Shown here: one piece after another, positions 8,433-17,311 of the stretch
Numbering within the stretch: the first letter of the stretch is position 1
Layout of the letters: the number at the start of each line of letters is the position of its first letter
DNA from: a bacterium
GTDB lineage: Bacteria; Acidobacteriota; Polarisedimenticolia; Polarisedimenticolales; Polarisedimenticolaceae
Assembly: GCA_024226515.1 (NCBI GenBank)
Contig: JAAELQ010000040.1
Coordinates: forward strand, 1-64,000
DNA: 64,000 nt
Direction of reading: 5' to 3'
The notes under the pieces: generated by a model
Seen by the model: the letters and a program-made list of their open reading frames with translations, nothing else
Told to the model about the DNA's origin: nothing
The model's database searches: none
Position numbers and translations under genes: made by a program

Positions 8433-9857
8433 TCAGAGATAGGGCGAAAACAGCCATGCGGCGGCGTCCCGCAGGCGGATCGGCAGGGGGCGTGAGTCCA
8501 TCTGGCCCAGGCTGACCTCCCTCGAGCGGCCGCGGACCTCGTCGAAGTGGGCCACGACGGTCGAGGCGAACCCGCGGTCGTAGATCTCGACGATCAGCTC
8601 GAAGTTCAGCCGCAGGCTGCGCGGGTCGATGTTGGCCGAGCCGATCTCGACGTAGTGGTCGTCGACGATCAGCAGCTTCGAGTGCACGAACGGCGGTGGC
8701 TGGTAGTAGATCCGGACGCCGTGCTCGAGCAGCTCCCACAGCATGTTGCGGCTGGCCCAGTCGACGTACGGCAGGTTGCTCTTGCCCGGCAGCACGATGC
8801 GCACGTCCACCCCGCGCAGCGCCGCGGCCTGCAGCGCGCCGATCAGGCCGCGCGGCGGGATGAAGTACGGCGTCATGATGCGGATCGACCTGCGCGCCGC
8901 CGACAGGGCGCCCTCGATGATCCGCGTCAGCCGGTCGAGGTCCTCGTTGGGGCCGTCGACGATCGTGCGGCACAGCGCCGTTCCGTCCTCGGGTACGGGC
9001 GTCGAGTTCGGCGGCAGCTCCTGCTCGCCGGTCACGAAGGCCCAGTCCTCGAAGAACACATGCTGCAGCTGGCGCACGACCGGCCCCGAGCAGCGGAAGT
9101 GCACGTCGACGACGCGATCCGGATTGACGACGCGCGCGGCCAGGTGCCGGTCCCCGATGTTCATCCCGCCGGTGAAGGCCGTCCGGCCGTCGACGACGAG
9201 CAGCTTACGGTGCGTGCGGAGATTGACGTGCAACGAAGGCGGGATCAGGCGCGGCGGAATGAACCGCGCGACCCGGACGTTGCGCGCCTGCAGCAGCCTG
9301 CTGACGCGCGGCCAGGAGTAGTTCTCCCCCACCCCGTCGACGATCACGCGCACGTCAACGCCGCGGTCCTTGGCGCGGGTCAGCGCGTCGACGAACTTCC
9401 GCCCCGTCTCGTTCGTCTCGAAGATGTACGTGATGAGATAGACGCTCTGCTGCGCCTCGTCGATCGCCTGCAACATCGGCGGATAGGCCTGCTCGCCGTT
9501 GTGCAGCACGTCGACGTGGTTTCCCGCGACCAGCGGCCAGCGGGACACGGCGTCCGAGATCCGGGCCAGCGTCGCGAACTCGGTCGGCAGAAAGTCGCGC
9601 GACGCCGCCGGGCCGTGAGAAGCGTCTTCCGCCGTGGGTGAGGCCGAGTTGCGGTGCAACGCCTTGGCTCGCGTGAAGACGCGGTTGATGCCGAAGACGA
9701 AGTACAGCGTCGGGCCCAGGACGGGAAAAACGACTGCGGTGACGATCCAACCCAGCGCGGCGCGCGGATCGCGCTTGTTCAGCAGCGCGTGCCCCGCGGC
9801 CAACACCGCCGCGACGACGGCCGCCGCGACCACACTCCACAGCACCGCACCCCACAT
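8433..9857 (-). CDS. cls: cardiolipin synthase (phospholipase D superfamily)
   Basis: This 474-residue inner-membrane enzyme condenses two phosphatidylglycerols to cardiolipin. Two N-terminal membrane segments (about residues 3-25 and 34-56) precede two PLD catalytic motifs. The first is HRKLLVVDGRTAFTGG and the second is HSKLLIVDDHYVEIGS, both with intact H-x-K-x4-D. I chose the ATG at 9857, preceded by CTGGGGGT, rather than the in-frame ATG at 9902. The longer form would add 15 residues encoded inside the inverted repeat at 9886-9934. The gene probably heads a lipid-related minus-strand operon with the AGPS-like gene. Confidence 0.92.
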   Translation of the reverse strand: MWGAVLWSVVAAAVVAAVLAAGHALLNKRDPRAALGWIVTAVVFPVLGPTLYFVFGINRVFTRAKALHRNSASPTAEDASHGPAASRDFLPTEFATLARISDAVSRWPLVAGNHVDVLHNGEQAYPPMLQAIDEAQQSVYLITYIFETNETGRKFVDALTRAKDRGVDVRVIVDGVGENYSWPRVSRLLQARNVRVARFIPPRLIPPSLHVNLRTHRKLLVVDGRTAFTGGMNIGDRHLAARVVNPDRVVDVHFRCSGPVVRQLQHVFFEDWAFVTGEQELPPNSTPVPEDGTALCRTIVDGPNEDLDRLTRIIEGALSAARRSIRIMTPYFIPPRGLIGALQAAALRGVDVRIVLPGKSNLPYVDWASRNMLWELLEHGVRIYYQPPPFVHSKLLIVDDHYVEIGSANIDPRSLRLNFELIVEIYDRGFASTVVAHFDEVRGRSREVSLGQMDSRPLPIRLRDAAAWLFSPYL

Positions 9858-9885
9858 ACCCCCAGCATACACGCGGGTTGTAAAA

Positions 9886-9934
9886 GGGGTCAGACTGTGC
9901 ATCGTGCAGAATGCTCAATGCACAGTCTGACCCC
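9886..9934. repeat. perfect 17-bp inverted repeat, REP-like hairpin
   Basis: Bases 9886-9902 (GGGGTCAGACTGTGCAT) are the exact reverse complement of 9918-9934, with a 15-base loop between them. It sits between the stop of the subtilase gene and the start of the cardiolipin synthase gene, both on the minus strand. Palindromes of the GGGGTCAGAC type are commonly seen as REP-like repeats linked to RAYT (IS200-like) transposases. No transposase is present in this window. It may act as a transcription terminator or mRNA-stabilising stem between the two genes. Confidence 0.75.
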
Positions 9935-9939
9935 TCGGG

Positions 9940-12900
9940 CTAGGGGCCGTCGACTCCGCAGGCGTTGACGGCGACGATGCGGTAGGCGTAGAAGTTGCCG
10001 TCCGCGGCGATGCTCGCGTCCTCGTAGTACGTCGCGTCGGTCGTGCCCACCTCGACGAAGTTGTCGAAGCCGGCGCCGTTGCCGCGCAGGACCTTGTAAC
10101 CGACGGCGCCGGGCACGGCGTCCCAGCTCAGCCGGACGTGAGCCCCGCCGACGAGATCGAGGCGCACGGTCTGGCCGAGGCTTGGCGGCACCGACTGCGC
10201 GACGGTCTCCATGGCCGCGACGCGGACCAGGTTCGCGTCGCTCTCGCCCTCGCCGCCCGCGCAGGACTGGTCGTTGCGCGCTCGCACGACGTACCACAGC
10301 GGGACGTCGACCGGAGCCGACGAGTCGACCCACGTCGTCCCGGTCAGGCCGGTGGCGATGCGGTTCGAGGCATCCGGATTGAAACCGGCGGAGGTGCCGC
10401 GGTGCATCTCGTAAGTGCCGCCGAGCCCGCTGCCCCACGCCGGCGCGATCTCCCACTCCAGCGTCACGCCGGAGACGCCGCACGGCGCAGCGTCGAACGC
10501 CGCGGTCAGGCCCCCGAACGTGGGTCGGCCGTCGCAATCGCCGCAGGCGATGTAGTCCGGCTGCGTCGCATCCTTGACGAACAGCTCGTCGATGTTCCAG
10601 CCGAACGACTGCCCGGGGTCGATCGACTGGATACCGAAGCCGACCTGCGCCGTCGGGTTGCCGTCGGCGTGCGCGCTGACGTCGTAGCGCGTCTCGACCC
10701 AGTCGTCGTCGTCCATCGACGACGAGGCGACCCACACGTTGTGCTGCCCCGGATCGAAGATCGCGACCGCCGCCATGTCGGACGACGTCACACCGAGCTT
10801 GCGCCGGATGACGACCTCGAGATCGCTGAACCCGGTCGCGTCGAGCACCGGCGTCTTGGCCCAGTCCTTGATCGTCGGCTCGTAGTCGCCGGGGAACGTC
10901 CCGCCGCCGCCGAGATCGGTGCCCAGCACGCCGCTGCCGCTGTACGCCTCGGCCGGGTCGCTATTCGACGAGCCGAGGCCCTGCGGGGCTCCGATCTCCC
11001 ACTCGCCCGGAAGCGTCCAGCCGTTCACCGACTCGAAGTTGTCGTGGAACAACAGCCCACCGATCCGGCTCAGCTTGAATACGAACGGGGCGCCGGCGAC
11101 GTCGGCGACGTGCTCGTTGCCCAGCCCGTCCACGCCCGAGACGCGGAAGAAGATCTCGTCGCATCCGTCGAAGGCCGAGAGCGTCAAGCTGTGCGAGGTG
11201 GACAGCGCCGCATCCGTCGCCTCGGCGCCGAGGCCGGCGCTCAGCCCGTACTCCACCCTGGACGTCGCCGGCTCGGTCGTCGTCCACTCGATGTCGGCGC
11301 GCGTCGACGTGACGGACAGTACGCGCAGGTTGCGGATCATCGGGCCCGAGCAGTCGGCGAGCGACGTCGTGGAATCGACACGCGACTCGCCGTTGCCGTC
11401 GTCGGCGTCGTAGTAGGTCACGCTGATCAGGTCGCCGTCGGATGCGGAGAGCTGACCGTCCGCGGCGGCGGCGCCCGCGTCGAGCGGGATCGTGCCCTCG
11501 AACCGCGCGTTGTCGGCGGTCAGCTCCGTCAGCGTCAGCCATTCACCCGCGGGCTCGCTGGTCGAGGTGACGCGCACCTGCACCGTCTCGATCGCCTGCG
11601 GGTCGCTGCCCAGTCCGACGTCGGTCACGGAGACCAGCGCGGTGTCCGAACAGGCGTAGGTCGCCTTGTCCAGCGCGGCCTGTCCCTCCTGGCACGGCAC
11701 GACGCCGCTCCCGGGGATGTCGATGTAGGTCTCGAAGCCGAAGTACAGGCCGCCCAGGTCGTTGACGCTGACGTTGCCTACCGCGTCGACGGACTCGATC
11801 GAGAAACGATACGACGTGCAGGAATCGAGTCCGTTCAACGTGACGGAGTGCACGGTCGTCAGGCCCGCCGCGCCGGCCTGCTGGTCCGGCGGCACGAAGG
11901 TCCCGTAGTGCACGACGCTCGTCGAGCCCTCGTCGCTGGACCACGTGACGACCGCGCTGTCGTCGTCGATCTGTCCCACGCTGACGTCGTACAGCACCGG
12001 CCCCAGGCAGTCGGTGGAGGCGTTCGCCGTGTTGACCACGTTGGTGTTGCCGTCGCCGTCGTCGGCGTCGATGTACTCGGCGGAGATCGAGTCGGCGTGA
12101 ACGAGCTGCAGCACGCCGTCGGCGGCCGGGGCGCCCTGCCCCGTCGCGATCGTGCCCTCGAAGATGCCCGACAGTGCCGCGGTCTCGAACAGCGTCAGCG
12201 ACTCGCCCGCCGGCTCGACGCCGCTGCTCAGCGTGACCGCGACGGTCCCGCCCCCCGCGAGATCGAAATCGCTGACCGTGACGACGATCGAGGCGGCGCA
12301 GGAGTAGACTCCGGCGTCGAGCCGCACGTCTCCGTCGGAATCGGCGGTCGCTGCCACGGCGGCCGCGGCGTCGATGCGACCCCAGCCGGTCAGGTTGTCG
12401 AAGCCCGGCGACTCGACGTCGACCGCGGTATCGATCAGCAGCTGGCGCACGTCCGGCGCCGGCAGTCCGGGGTTCAGCCCGCGCACCAGCGCTGCGAGGC
12501 CGGCCACGTAGGGCGCCGCGAACGACGTCCCGCTGCTGTTGCCGTACGTGCCGGCGAGCTGAGTCGAGCGAATGTTCGATCCGGGCGCGGCCACCTCGAC
12601 CTCGGGCCCGGGGTTGGAGAAGCTGCTGCGGTTGTCGTTGTGGTCGGTCGACGCAATCGCCATCACCTGCGGGCGGCGTGCGGGATAGCCGACCGACGAG
12701 CCGTTGTTGCCCGCTGCGCAGTCGATGAACACGTCCTTGGTGGCGTAGGCGTACTCCAGCGCATCATTGATTGCCGTGGACTCGCCGACGCTGAGACTCA
12801 TCGTGATCACGGCCGCGCCGTTGTCCGCCGCATAGATGATGGCGTCGTCGAGAATGCCGCCGTTGGGGCCGGACTCGCCGACCGCGATCGCCATACCCTG

Positions 12901-13773
12901 CACGCCGGGGCCGCCGATGCCGCCCGCCAGGCCGACGATGCCGGCGTCGTTGCCGCCGTTCGCGTTGATGATGCCCGTCACGTGCGTGCCATGGAAGTTC
13001 GACGAGCGCGGGTCGTTGTTGCCGTTGCCGAAGTCCCAGCCCTCCCAGTCATCGACGAAGCCGTTGCCGTCGTCGTCGATGCTGTTGTCGGGGATCTCGC
13101 CCGGGTTGTGCCACACGTTCAGCAGCAGGTCCTCGTGATCGACGTACGTCCCGGAGTCCAGCACACCGACCTGGATCGCGGGGTCGCCGGTCGTGATGTC
13201 CCACGCCGCCTCGGCGTCGATGTCCGCTCCTGCCGTTCCACCGGTCTGCCCCGTGTTGTTCAGCGCCCACTGCTGGGAGTACTGCGGGTCGTCGGGCTCG
13301 ACGAGGTACACGCCGGAACCGACGACCTCCGCATAGCGCACCAGGCCGCTGCTGTGCAGCAGCTCGCACCACGCGGTCGGGTCGTCGTCCGGAATCGCGA
13401 GGTCGACGATGCCGAGCTTGTTCATGCGCTGCGGCACGAGCTGGTCGAGCAACGAGAAGGCGGCGGGATCGACTCGCCCGGCGCGGTCGATCAGGTCGTC
13501 CCAGTCGCGCACGTCCTCGGCGAGACGGACGGTCAGGCGGTCTTCGTGGACCGGATAGAAGAACCCGGTGTCCTCCTGGTACAGCTTGCCCTCGAGACGC
13601 ACCAGCTTCTGCGGCGACGCGGGATCCCAGGCCGCAACCGGCACGGGGACGGACGGGGCATCGGCGACGGCGATCCGCGTGTTCCGCGCGGCGAGATCGT
13701 CGACGTCGGCGAGTGTGGTGAAGCTCGAGAGCGCGACGGTCAGAACACAGAGGTGGAATGTGATTCGAAACAC
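9940..13773 (-). CDS. secreted subtilisin-family (S8) serine protease with FN3-like C-terminal modules
   Basis: This 1277-residue exported protease has a signal peptide (1-22), a prodomain (about 50-160) and an S8 catalytic domain (about 165-470). The triad is intact: D206 in VGVLDSG, H261 in FHGTHVTG and S417 in SGTSFAAP, with oxyanion N356 in AAGNNGS. The pre-catalytic A-L-N-N-T-G-Q motif is typical of kexin-like subtilases. After the protease come two copies of a roughly 110-residue module (about 480-590 and 690-800; each has S-D/T-V-T-D-x-x-L-A/G and E-P-A-G-E-x-L-T-L). These alternate with FN3-like modules. A jelly-roll-like segment (D-N-F-E-S-V-N-G-W) and two further FN3-like units end the protein. 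GTG start at 13773 after a G-rich ribosome site. It is divergent from the next gene. Confidence 0.9.
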   Translation of the reverse strand: MFRITFHLCVLTVALSSFTTLADVDDLAARNTRIAVADAPSVPVPVAAWDPASPQKLVRLEGKLYQEDTGFFYPVHEDRLTVRLAEDVRDWDDLIDRAGRVDPAAFSLLDQLVPQRMNKLGIVDLAIPDDDPTAWCELLHSSGLVRYAEVVGSGVYLVEPDDPQYSQQWALNNTGQTGGTAGADIDAEAAWDITTGDPAIQVGVLDSGTYVDHEDLLLNVWHNPGEIPDNSIDDDGNGFVDDWEGWDFGNGNNDPRSSNFHGTHVTGIINANGGNDAGIVGLAGGIGGPGVQGMAIAVGESGPNGGILDDAIIYAADNGAAVITMSLSVGESTAINDALEYAYATKDVFIDCAAGNNGSSVGYPARRPQVMAIASTDHNDNRSSFSNPGPEVEVAAPGSNIRSTQLAGTYGNSSGTSFAAPYVAGLAALVRGLNPGLPAPDVRQLLIDTAVDVESPGFDNLTGWGRIDAAAAVAATADSDGDVRLDAGVYSCAASIVVTVSDFDLAGGGTVAVTLSSGVEPAGESLTLFETAALSGIFEGTIATGQGAPAADGVLQLVHADSISAEYIDADDGDGNTNVVNTANASTDCLGPVLYDVSVGQIDDDSAVVTWSSDEGSTSVVHYGTFVPPDQQAGAAGLTTVHSVTLNGLDSCTSYRFSIESVDAVGNVSVNDLGGLYFGFETYIDIPGSGVVPCQEGQAALDKATYACSDTALVSVTDVGLGSDPQAIETVQVRVTSTSEPAGEWLTLTELTADNARFEGTIPLDAGAAAADGQLSASDGDLISVTYYDADDGNGESRVDSTTSLADCSGPMIRNLRVLSVTSTRADIEWTTTEPATSRVEYGLSAGLGAEATDAALSTSHSLTLSAFDGCDEIFFRVSGVDGLGNEHVADVAGAPFVFKLSRIGGLLFHDNFESVNGWTLPGEWEIGAPQGLGSSNSDPAEAYSGSGVLGTDLGGGGTFPGDYEPTIKDWAKTPVLDATGFSDLEVVIRRKLGVTSSDMAAVAIFDPGQHNVWVASSSMDDDDWVETRYDVSAHADGNPTAQVGFGIQSIDPGQSFGWNIDELFVKDATQPDYIACGDCDGRPTFGGLTAAFDAAPCGVSGVTLEWEIAPAWGSGLGGTYEMHRGTSAGFNPDASNRIATGLTGTTWVDSSAPVDVPLWYVVRARNDQSCAGGEGESDANLVRVAAMETVAQSVPPSLGQTVRLDLVGGAHVRLSWDAVPGAVGYKVLRGNGAGFDNFVEVGTTDATYYEDASIAADGNFYAYRIVAVNACGVDGP

Positions 13774-13914
13774 GAAGATGCCCCCCTGAAACGCGTGGAT
13801 AAGCGCGGTTTTCCGCGGCCGGAAATGTAATTATGCTGCGATTCTGCGGCCGTGCAACGTCGGGACGTATCTTGATAACTGGAGTGGGAGACGATCTCCC
13901 GCCGCGGGGGATCG

Positions 13915-15222
13915 ATGACCGGTCGACTGGCGCTGCTTCTGCTGATTTGCGGCACTTCCTTGCCCGTTCACGCGGCCTGGGTGCCGGTCGGCCTGGAGCA
14001 GTTCGGACAGCCGGCGCAGTACGTCGACGGGGATCGCGTGGGCGCCGGCGGCTGGCTGACCGTCTCGATCCGCAACGCCGGCAGCATCACGGCCGCCTCC
14101 GGCCACGCCGTCTTCGAGACCGTCGACTACGAGGACTCGGCTCTGCTGCGCGTGACCGAGAGTCTGCCCGACGAGTACGTCTTGCGCGCCCGCATCGGCC
14201 TGGTCGACTTCGACGTCGCCAACTACGAGCCCGACGACTACGCCGATCCGGACTTCAAGTACAACCAGCTCGGCGGAGAGACGTGGGTCGAGAACGGCTT
14301 CTACTGGCTGACGCTGACCGACCGTCTCGTCGAGCCGGACAGCGGCGAGGACTGGTGGCACCGCTACCGCAAGATCGTGCTGGACTCCGACGATCACACG
14401 GACGGAACGACACACACGGTGCGGCCGTTCTACATGGTCTACATGAACCCGGATCTCGATCGCACGGTCGGCGACTGGACGTCGGGCGTGCCGCATCTGC
14501 TGCGCACGTGGGCGGCGGGCCGCTGGCACACCTCGACGTGGAACTGGGAGACGGCGTTTCAGTACGACGACGCAGCCTGGTACGTGGTCGAGCTGGAGAA
14601 ATCCGCCGGACAGATCACGCTGCGCGCGTTCGACGCCGCGTCGACCCCGATCGAGCTGACGCACCCGGTCGCGCTCGACCTCGTCTACGCGATGGGCGCC
14701 CCCGCCACGGCGCCGGAGTTCGCCTGGATCGGCGACCCGCACGTCGATTCCTACGAGGGCCGCGCCGAGATCGACTGGATCGAGCTGTGGTTCAACGACG
14801 CGATCGACAGCGACCTGGACGGCGTGCACGACGCGTTCGACAACTGCGCCGTCGCCTCCAACGCGGGCCAGGGCGACGTGGACCTGGACGGCGAGGGCGA
14901 CCGCTGCGACGCCGACGACGGGGCGATCTTCAACTACTTCGACTCGGCCGGCGAGCTGAGCTGGCACGCCGAGGCGACCGAGGCGTCGTGGAACGTCTAC
15001 GGCGGCGACCTGGCCCTGCTGCGGACGACCGGCGTCTACACGCAGTCGGGGCCCGGCGCAATCCGCGAGTGCGGGCTGGCCGCCGCCGCGCTGACGGTCG
15101 ACGCACCGGCGCCGGGCGAGGCGCGGTTCTACCTGACCAGCGGAGTCTCGTCGGGCGTCGAGGGCGGGCTCGGAAGCGACGGGGACGGGACGCCGCGCAT
15201 CGTCACTCTCCCCTGCCCATAG
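13915..15222 (+). CDS. exported protein with thrombospondin type 3 repeat and '-CP' C-terminal domain
   Basis: This 435-residue protein has a signal peptide (1-20, ending P-V-H-A-A) and a long beta-rich domain (about 25-290) I do not recognise. A calcium-binding thrombospondin type 3-like repeat follows (about 300-332; D-x-D-G-V-x-D-x-x-D-N-C and D-L-D-G-E-G-D-R-C-D). The last 100 residues (W-N-V-Y-G-G-D-L, F-Y-L-T-S-G-V, G-G-L-G-S-D-G-D-G-x-P-R, ending L-P-C-P) resemble the ends of other secreted proteins in this window. It is divergent from the subtilase with 141 bases between starts. Within that spacer a short perfect hairpin (13886-13891/13895-13900) lies 14 bases before the ATG. Likely secreted or surface-attached; enzymatic activity unknown. 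Confidence 0.75.
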   Translation: MTGRLALLLLICGTSLPVHAAWVPVGLEQFGQPAQYVDGDRVGAGGWLTVSIRNAGSITAASGHAVFETVDYEDSALLRVTESLPDEYVLRARIGLVDFDVANYEPDDYADPDFKYNQLGGETWVENGFYWLTLTDRLVEPDSGEDWWHRYRKIVLDSDDHTDGTTHTVRPFYMVYMNPDLDRTVGDWTSGVPHLLRTWAAGRWHTSTWNWETAFQYDDAAWYVVELEKSAGQITLRAFDAASTPIELTHPVALDLVYAMGAPATAPEFAWIGDPHVDSYEGRAEIDWIELWFNDAIDSDLDGVHDAFDNCAVASNAGQGDVDLDGEGDRCDADDGAIFNYFDSAGELSWHAEATEASWNVYGGDLALLRTTGVYTQSGPGAIRECGLAAAALTVDAPAPGEARFYLTSGVSSGVEGGLGSDGDGTPRIVTLPCP

Positions 15223-15272
15223 CGGTGCCTGCATCGCAGGCAGCCGCAAGTGGAGGGTGGCTCAAAGTGGAT

Positions 15273-15674
15273 TCACGTTTGGACGTGGATTAGCTCGTTC
15301 AGAGCGCGCAGCAGCGGGCCGCTGCGGAATGGTTTGCGAATGAATCCGCCTGCGCGGCTGTCGAAGTAATCCAGGTGATCTTCGGCCTCGACGCCGCCGG
15401 ACATGAACAGCGTCCGGCGCGCGAGGCTCGGGTCGACCGTGCGAATCTCCTGATGCAGGGTCATGCCGGTGCCGTCGGGCAACTCGAAGTCGATCAGCAC
15501 GGCGTCGTAGTCGCGCGTGACGATGGAATCGAGCGCGCCGTCGACGTTGGCCACGGAGTCTACGCGGAAACCCTCGCGCTCGAGCAGTTGACTCACGGCT
15601 CCGAGGACTTCGGGTCGATCTTCGACGACCAATATGCGTTTGCGTTGCTCCACGGGACTTCTCCCGGCGGCCAT
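15273..15674 (-). CDS. stand-alone response regulator receiver protein
   Basis: This 133-residue CheY-like receiver has no output domain. The acidic pair E18/D19 is in ILVVEDRPE, the phospho-acceptor D62 is in VLIDFELPDG, the Thr/Ser position is S92 in LFMSGG and the conserved Lys114 is in FIRKPF. I placed the start at the ATG at 15674, which follows AAGGGAGC, a good Shine-Dalgarno. The reading frame stays open further upstream, but that region overlaps the divergent cysteine synthase gene. No histidine kinase is adjacent. The gene is transcribed away from the cysteine synthase and ends 50 bases from the end of the convergent gene before it. Confidence 0.85.
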   Translation of the reverse strand: MAAGRSPVEQRKRILVVEDRPEVLGAVSQLLEREGFRVDSVANVDGALDSIVTRDYDAVLIDFELPDGTGMTLHQEIRTVDPSLARRTLFMSGGVEAEDHLDYFDSRAGGFIRKPFRSGPLLRALNELIHVQT

Positions 15675-15816
15675 GCTCCCTTGATCCGAGGCTACTCGCC
15701 ACCCGATCGGGTCGCAAGAACAAAAGCCGACCGCCCGTAAGTATCCTAACGCCTCGCGGCGAACATGGAAAACTCCAGGTTTTTGTGGTGCAGCGACCGC
15801 GCGGCACACCTGTATC

Positions 15817-17311
15817 ATGGCGGCCATGTCAAACAAGTACGACAACATCCTGGACACGATCGGCAGGACGCCGGTCGTTCGGATCCACAAGCTCGCGCCC
15901 CGGGGAGTGACGCTCTGGGCCAAGGTCGAGGCGTTCAATCCCCTCGGCTCGGTCAAGGACCGCATGGCCCGGGCGATCATCGAGGACGCCGAGCGCAGCG
16001 GCAAGCTCGGCCCGGGCCAGACGGTCGTCGAGGCCACCAGCGGCAACACCGGAATCGGGCTGGCGATGGTCTGCGCGCAGAAGGGCTACCCGCTGGTCGT
16101 CACGATGGCCGAGAACTTCAGCATCGAGCGGCGCAAATTGATGCGGTTCCTGGGCGCGAAGGTCGTGTTGACGCCCTCGATCGACCGCGGCGTGGGCATG
16201 CTGTCCAAGGCGGTCGAGCTGGCCGAGGCGCACGGCTGGTTCCTCTGCCGGCAATTCGAGAACGAGGCCAACGCGGACGTGCACTCCAGAACCACCGCCG
16301 TCGAGATCCTCGAGGACTTCGAAGGTGAGCGGCTGGACTACTGGGTCACGGGGTTCGGCACGGGGGGCACGCTGAAGGGCGTCGCCCGCGTGCTGAAGCA
16401 GAAGCGGCCGGAGACGAGGATCGTGGCCTGCGAACCGGAAAACTCCCCCGTGCTGTCCAGCGGCATCGCGCAGCCCTACGGCGACGACGGCACGGCGCTG
16501 AGCCACCCCAGCTTCCGCCCACACGTGATGCAGGGCTGGAGCCCGGACTTCGTCGCGCGCCTCGCGGAGGACGCGCTGAACGAGAAGTGGATCGACGAGA
16601 TAGTGCCCGTCGACGGCAACGAGTCGATGCGCCTGTCGCAAGAGCTGGCGCAGCGCGAGGGGATCTTCGCCGGCATCTCCGCCGGCGCGACGCTGGCCGG
16701 GGCGCTCCGCGTCGCCGAGAAGGCCGAGCCGGGATCGGTGATCCTGTGCATGCTGCCCGACACCGGCGAGCGCTACCTCAGCACGCCGCTGTTCGAGGAG
16801 ATCGCCGAGCACATGACCGAGGAAGAGCAAGAGATCTCGCGCTCGACGCCGAGCTTCCGCTTCGACGTCTGTTCCGCCGGCCCGCAGATCGACCTCGACG
16901 ACCTTTCGCGCGCGACGCCCGAGGCGATCGGCTACGTCGAGCAGGCGGTCGCGGACCCGGCGCAGCCGGTCGTGATGTTCGCGCTGGAGTACTGCGAGTT
17001 CTGCTGGTCGGTGCGGCGCTTCTTCTCCAGGTGCAAGATCGCCTACCGCTCGGTCGACCTGGATTCGACCGCGTTGCAGGAAGACGACATGGGGGGGGCG
17101 GATCCGCTCGGTGCTGTTCGAACGCACCGAGTGCAAGACGATCCCCCAGATCTTCGTCGACGGCACGTTCATCGGCGGCTGCACCGAGGTGTTCGACGCG
17201 TTCAAGGAGGGTCGGCTGCAGAAGCTGCTGGCCGGCTGCGACGTCGACTTCGATGCCCAGGAGGGGCTCGACCCCTACACCTGCCTGCCCCAGTGGCTGC
17301 ATCCGCGATGA
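15817..17311 (+). CDS. PLP-dependent cysteine synthase fused to glutaredoxin, with a frameshift at a G8 tract
   Basis: Residues 1-330 form a fold-type II PLP enzyme of the cysteine synthase/cystathionine beta-synthase family. The PLP lysine lies in N-P-L-G-S-V-K-D-R, the substrate loop is A-T-S-G-N-T-G-I, and the phosphate loop is G-T-G-G-T-L. The usual C-terminal P-D-T-G-E-R-Y-L-S-T motif is present. A glutaredoxin domain follows (from about residue 385) with redox motif CEFC. At 17091-17098 there are eight G's. With seven, the frame continues into RSVLFERTECKTIPQIFVDG, the second half of the glutaredoxin, ending at 17311. As written the frame shifts and runs into the next gene. Sequencing error, phase variation or a real lesion are all possible. 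The start could also be the ATG at 15826; neither has a strong Shine-Dalgarno. Confidence 0.85.

Noticed and set aside
10138..13830. Long open frame of 1230 codons on the plus strand opposite the subtilase gene
   Set aside because: Arg/Val/Asp/Gly-rich with no domain; it mirrors the coding strand of an intact S8 protease. A GC-bias artefact.
13831..15249. Minus-strand frame of 472 codons opposite the thrombospondin-type protein
   Set aside because: No signal peptide or domain; composition is typical of antisense GC-rich sequence.
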